This document shows positions 59,228 to 64,000 of a stretch of DNA of 64,000 nt, one piece after another. Every line of letters begins with the position of its first letter. Positions within the stretch are counted from its first letter, which is position 1. Below the pieces are notes generated by a model, which was given only the letters and a program-made list of their open reading frames with translations, ran no database searches and had not been told where the DNA came from. The position numbers and the translations under genes were made by a program. Where the stretch lies: assembly GCA_029207755.1 (NCBI GenBank), contig JARCOQ010000067.1, positions 186,001 to 250,000 of the forward strand, in the 5' to 3' direction. This DNA is from Chamaea fasciata. Taxonomy: Eukaryota; Chordata; Aves; Passeriformes; Sylviidae.

Positions 59228-59575
59228 TTAACTCCGGCCATCCCTTCCTTGCCCTGCACATCCCTGACACCACGGACCTGCCTCTGCCTGGAGCAGAGGG
59301 GGGACCCCAGGACCCAGCGAGGATGAACCCACCCTGCTCCCATCCCAGAGCCACAGCACCAACCCCTCCCCTCCCTGAGCCAAGTTGTCTTTCCCTCTGG
59401 AGAACATGCCAAGGGCCGTCCCAGCCCGCCTGGGTATCCCAGGACTTCTGGCATCACCCCTTCTCCTCCCTTCACCCCGTTTCTGACTCGACCCCCCCTG
59501 CATGTCCCCCTGGCACTTTGGGGACTTTGACGCCTGCAGCTTCCCGAATAAAATTTGGATGGAGCACACGGGGCT
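59228..59575 (+). other. PEBP4: PEBP4 3' untranslated region
   Basis: Sequence from the stop codon to the estimated cleavage site just after the AATAAA at 59547-59552. It is C-rich and carries no long repeat. The 3' end is an estimate: cleavage normally falls 10-30 bases after the signal, and a G/T-rich stretch (GGGGCTCCGTGGTGG) begins near 59571 as a plausible downstream element. Confidence 0.75.
59547..59552 (+). terminator. Polyadenylation signal AATAAA of PEBP4
   Basis: A canonical AATAAA lies about 320 bases after the stop codon, followed within 20-30 bases by a G/T-rich downstream region. It is the first canonical signal after the stop and would give a 3' UTR of about 340 bases. Confidence 0.8.
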
Positions 59576-59854
59576 CCGTGGTGGCAGCGAGCGCGGGGCA
59601 GCGGCAGCGCCAGGTGAATCCGGTGTTTTGGGATCTGCATGGGGTGAGCAGAACCCTGTGGGTGGTGGGAGCAGGGGGTGGCCAGCCAGACCCTCGTTTG
59701 GGTGACCCCAGGGTCACCCAGGAGGGGACAGGGACAGTGATTCCTGTCCAGGGGTCCCTTGGGGGCACCGTATGGGAACCGGGCACTGCCCTGCCTTTGC
59801 CCTCAGCCCGTTCCTCTTGGAAAGCAAAACCAAAATCAAAGGCGTAAATCAGCA

Positions 59855-59975
59855 GAGCTCTGCCTACTGGCCACTTAGCCAGACCTCCCCTTTAATTAGC
59901 TCCTTAATTAGGCTTTCATCTAAGACTCAGTTTTCTCCGAGGCTCAGATTCACCCGCCTCGGGTCCTCCCTAAAG
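59855..59975. other. AT-rich low-repeat block downstream of PEBP4
   Basis: About 0.3 kb after the PEBP4 polyadenylation signal: CTACTGGCCACTTAGCC, CCTTTAATTAGCTCCTTAAT, TAGGCTTTCATCTAAGACTC. Candidate regulatory element. Confidence 0.35.
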
Positions 59976-60296
59976 CACATCCCGGTGTCTGCGCTGTGAC
60001 AAAGCCTCCTCTGTCCCGCCCATGGCCAGGAATAACATTCCCCTCGGAACAAACCACAGGGAACAGGAGCCCAGGACATTTTGCAGGCAGGGGAAACTGA
60101 GGCACGAGAGAATGACTCGCTCAGGGCTGTGCAGGGAGGCCCGGGATCCTTCAGAGGGGTGGGGATGCTCTGGTTTGCTGCATCTCAGCTCTGCATCATC
60201 AGCGCCTGGGTCTGGAACAGAGCAACCTGGCCCCCAAAAAATCTTCTCTGTGCCGTCCTGCTGGTCACCTTCCCTGGGTCCCTGGCAGTGAGAGCA

Positions 60297-60570
60297 GATT
60301 TCAGTCCTGCATTGGGGTGTTAAATGGGGATTTCAGTCCTGCATTGGGGTGTTACACATGGATTTCAGTTCCTGGGGTGTTAAATGTGGGTTTCAGTCCT
60401 GCACTGAGGGGTTAAACCTGGGTTTCAGTCCTGCACTGGCGGGCTAAACGTGGATTTTTAGTCCTTGGGGGTTAAATGTGGATTTCAGTCCTGCACTGAG
60501 GGTTAAATGTAGATTTCAGTCCTTGGGGGTTAAATGTGGGTTTCAGTCCTGCCTGGGGGGTTAAATTTGT
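60297..60570. repeat. Minisatellite, ~32-bp unit with alternating 27-bp short units
   Basis: Nine copies of GATTTCAGTCCTGCACTGAG then GGGTTAAATGTG. Some copies lack the GCACT segment, giving a short form TTTCAGTCCTTGGGGGTTAA. The array lies about 0.7 kb after the PEBP4 polyadenylation signal. Confidence 0.93.
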
Positions 60571-61209
60571 CCGGGACTTTCCCTTCAGGAAGTGGCTCTT
60601 TGCCTTGGAGGGGCTGAATCACACCAGGGTCCTGCAGAGCTCGTGTCCCCTCCAGGAAGGATCGGGGTATCCAAGGGGGATGCAGGAGCAGGATCCAGGC
60701 TTGCCCTGGGCACACAACTCTGGGTGAAGCTGCAGGAGCTGGCGGAAAGGAAAGCAACAAAAAAAGGAAGCTGGGTAACACCACAACCCAGGGAAAAAAA
60801 AAAAAAAAACATGAACCCCGCTGCCACTGGGGCTAAGATTAGCAGCGGAGGAAATGACACTGTGAGATGTCATGGAAGTCTGCTAAAGTTGGATTTCTCC
60901 TTCTCTTTTTCTATCCCTGCCCTCGGAGCGGGGTGTAATTGGCCCGGCAGGTCGGAGCAAGGCTCTGGTGTAAATGAGAGGTCACGGCTCTGCTGACATC
61001 CTGCAGCCAAACTCCATCATCCTTCCCTCCCTGCCCTCAGCTCCTTGCGGCTGGGGTGGTTATTTTTGGTGGAGAAAAGGCAATCGGATGTTTATCCTTC
61101 TAGGAAATTATCACCGTCATTCCTGGGTTTAGCTGGGGGTGAGAGGAGTCAGGCTGAGCTGGGATCGCTGGGAGCCAGAGCCCAGAGTGATCCACTGCCC
61201 TGTGTGACA

Positions 61210-61665
61210 CTGGTGGGGTGGGAATGGAAAATGGGAATGGGGATGGGATGGAGAATGGGAATGGGAATGGGAATGGGGATGGGAATGGAAATGGGAATGG
61301 GGACAGAGATGGAGAATGGGCTTGAGGAGACAGATGGGGATGTGGATGGCACAGGTGGGAAATGGGATAGAGAACAAGGATGGGAGTGAGGATGAAGGTG
61401 GAGAAGGAGAGGGGAGTGGAGATGAGAATGGGGATGAGATGAAGATGGGGATGGGGTTGGAGGAACATGAATGGAGATGAGGATGGGGATAGGATGGGGA
61501 TGGGATGGAAATGGAGATAAAATGGGATGGGGACAGAGAATGGGGATTGAGAGTAGGAACAGGGATGAGGACAGGGATGGAGAATGGAATTGGGGATGAG
61601 ATGGAGAATGAGAATGGGGATGAGGATGAAGGTGGGGATGGAGATGGGGACAGGGATGACCTGGA
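61210..61665. repeat. Hexamer-type purine-rich array (GGGAATGGGGATGG)
   Basis: About 450 bases of GGAATG/GGGATG/GAGATGG words; regular GGGAAT hexamers at 61255-61300, degenerate beyond. Strong G/A versus C/T strand asymmetry. Confidence 0.92.
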
Positions 61666-62029
61666 TCAGGAATCTGCCCAGCTGGCTGCGATATCCCTGT
61701 GGTGGGATGATCCCTGGCAGCACACAGCACCAGGCACCCGTGGTCCTGTTTGGGCACTTGGGCCCGCTCAGGGCTGCAAAGGCAGCAGCCCCCGGCCAGC
61801 CCTGCGCCACAAACTCTCACTGGGATGCACACAAGCCCTCCACGGAGTGGAAAATATTAATTGTAGCTTTCTGGTTCACTTGTTGATTATTTAGAAAGAG
61901 CAAAGGAAAAAACTCACAAGGAGGAAGCCACGTACGGCCACGTCACGCTGGTCCCACCCCCCTTTATCTCTCCTTCCATTCGCTCACCGTCGGGCGCGAG
62001 GGAGAAAGGAGAAGCTGAGCCTCTCGGCT

Positions 62030-62290
62030 GCCTAAATGCAGAAAGTTTTGCTTCTAAATCAGTTTGATAGAAAGGAAACACGTCACATCCCTTGGGAAGT
62101 GGCTTTTGAGCAGCCGCAACCCCAGCGCTGCAATGGAACAGCCCGACACTGAAATAGCTCCACACTCTGTTATTGTCACCCAGAGTTTTTTTTTCGCTGT
62201 CTACGGGTGTCATTTTTAGCCCTCAGAGGAAGTTTTATTTGTATTTGTTACATCGACTTTCCACTGTCGTGGCTTCATGACTTTTTCGGT
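62030..62290. other. Low-repeat block in downstream intergenic DNA
   Basis: Complex sequence with TTTTGCTTCTAAATCAGTTT, GATAGAAAGGAAACACGTC, ACACTCTGTTATTGTCACC and CATCGACTTTCCACTGTCG; no repeat matches seen. Confidence 0.3.
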
Positions 62291-63059
62291 GCGAAGAGCT
62301 GGGAGAAAACAGAGCGGGGTGAGCTCAGGTGTGGGGCCGGCGGGGTCTAAGGTGGGACCTACAGCACCAATGGCGCATCCCAGGAATTCCAGCATGGATT
62401 CACCGGCCCTGCAGAGCCCAGCTCCATTCCAAGGCCACAAACACATGGAAACACAGAATCCCAGGGATTTTGGGGGGGGCTGTGAGCTGAGCCGAGCCCA
62501 GGCACGGCTGTGGGATAGACACAGCTCCCCTTTGCACTCCCAGGATGGGGCTCTGAGCTGGGTTTGGGCAATTCCAGCCCCTTCCCAAAGCAAACCCACC
62601 CACTCCATGGGATGACTGAGGGAGAGGAGGACTCGGAGATTCAAAATTAACAATGAACTCGTGAAAATTGAGTGCGCCGGGTGAGCAACAGCAGCACCCA
62701 GCAGCACACGGGGGTTGTTCCTTCCCAAAACTGGGCTGGAGGCCAGGAGAAGCTCATGCTAAACACGAGCCCTAAGCCAACAGGAGAACAATTACCTGCT
62801 TTTAATAATCACTGAAATAATTAATGGGGGAAAGCCTCAGCCCCTGGCTCAAGGGGGAGCAGCCCTGGGTCTGATACAGAGGGCTCACCCCAGGAAAACG
62901 CAGATTTAAGGCCGGGGGTATTAAGGAGCAGGTACTGGGGGACACCCCTGGCACCCCCAAAGCCTGGGTGGCACCTGGGGATGCCACAGGGACAACCCAG
63001 CTGCCAGGAGCTCGGCTGTGCCAGGCGGCAGCTCCGCCTCAGCTGGAGCCTTGCTCAAG

Positions 63060-63150
63060 AAGGGATTAGCAGGATCAGCTGATGATGATCTCAGCGCATA
63101 ACTATATCAACCTGCGAATTAATTACTGATATCTCGCACCTCGGAGCTCC
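63060..63150. other. Small AT-rich block in downstream intergenic DNA
   Basis: CAGCTGATGATGATCTCAGC, GCATAACTATATCAACCTGC, GAATTAATTACTGATATCTC. A second short block lies at 63715-63780 (CATTAATTAGCAATAATGAA). Confidence 0.28.
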
Positions 63151-64000
63151 TCTATCTGCAGATCTCTGCACTCCCCAAGCGTTCCCTGAGCTCAGCCTGG
63201 CTGCAACCCCCACCCCCCCACCCCCCCGGGAAATAGGTCAGGAGGGATAATCCCCAAAATCCCCACGTGCTGTGCCGGGGACGAACGAGCGCTGCCCGTT
63301 TTGGGAGCCGACGTGGGAGAATCCCCCGGCCAGCTGAGCATCAGCAGCCCCACGGGATGCTGAGGCACCGGGCTCTCCACGTCAGCCGCGGGGTGGGCGA
63401 GGCTGGGATGATCCAGTGAGGAGCTCCCAGCCCTCATCCCTCGTGCTGGGGACCGCACTGAGCCCCCGGGCCGGGGGGTCCCCTCGTGCCGCGGGGATGG
63501 GGACGGGAGTGGGAGCTGCACTGCTCGGCTTCGCTGCTCCAGGAGCCGGGCGGGCCCTGGGAGAGGCGGCTGGGCCATGGCAGGAATTTAGGGCTCCTGA
63601 AGTAATAGGGAAGGCAGGCAAGGCGAGGAAAGGGATGTGTCCCCACCTCTGTGGCCGTGCCAGCACTCAGAGGGGACCGGCGGGGAGCAAAGGGCGTGCA
63701 GGGTGGTCCTGCAGTGATGGTTTCATTAATTAGCAATAATGAATTATTGTTGGGCCTCCACAGTGCTGTATAACATCAGAGGAGCTTTGTGGGGCTGTCT
63801 GGGGGGCCGGGGCCCTGCTAGAGCTGCTTTGGTTTTGGGGTTCTGGTCCCCCATCCTGCTCACTGGGGCTGGACCATCCAGCCAGGCTCTGGCAGCATCC
63901 TGGCATGTAAATTCCGGCAGTTCCTGAGGGAAAGCAGCAGCTCAGCTGTGCCCAGAGACGCTGCCAGGCATCCCGGGATGAGCATCCAAGGGATGCTCAG

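Larger units (their letters stand above)
59600..64000. other. Intergenic DNA downstream of PEBP4
   Basis: Contains the 32-bp minisatellite, the purine-rich hexamer array and small AT-rich blocks. No further exon, start codon context or transposon is recognised up to the window end. Confidence 0.6.

Overview
This window looks like nuclear DNA from a bird, probably a gene-rich, GC-rich (microchromosome-like) region. The evidence is a split vertebrate gene with consensus GT-AG introns, many truncated CR1-type LINE 3' ends (the characteristic avian repeat), many unrelated minisatellites, and long A/T homopolymers. I see no bacterial, phage or organellar gene organisation. The species cannot be fixed from the sequence alone.

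The only protein-coding gene I can support is the 3' part of a phosphatidylethanolamine-binding protein, best matched to PEBP4, on the + strand. Four coding exons are visible: 22481-22579, 52425-52470, 53404-53520 and 59136-59227 (stop at 59225-59227). Their phases fit exactly (0/0, 0/1, 1/1, 1/stop) and they encode the last 117 residues. A polyadenylation signal AATAAA lies at 59547-59552. The signal peptide and N-terminal exons are not recognisable and presumably lie upstream of the window or in short exons I could not detect.

Layout: 1-22480 is upstream (probably intronic) sequence with a CR1 fragment, then minisatellites of about 17, 16, 5, 75, 21 and 63 bp, and two more CR1 copies. 22580-52424 is a 29.8 kb intron with eight CR1 pieces, further minisatellites (about 21, 36, 17, 64, 13 and 42 bp), several AT-rich low-repeat blocks that look like conserved-noncoding candidates, and CpG-rich stretches. 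52471-53403 and 53521-59135 are short introns. 59600-64000 is downstream intergenic DNA with a 32-bp minisatellite, a GGGAAT/GGGATG array and AT-rich blocks.

Most long open frames here (up to 452 codons) arise from tandem repeats or GC-rich sequence and are not genes. I found no tRNA, rRNA, CRISPR array, operon or undescribed enzyme system. The most interesting leads are a diverged ~90-bp duplicated non-repeat element at 31.25 and 33.54 kb, a PEBP4 product without the basic C-terminal tail known in the human protein, a block of AT-rich candidate regulatory elements around the gene, and two minisatellites whose 63-bp and 42-bp periods stay open in a coding frame.
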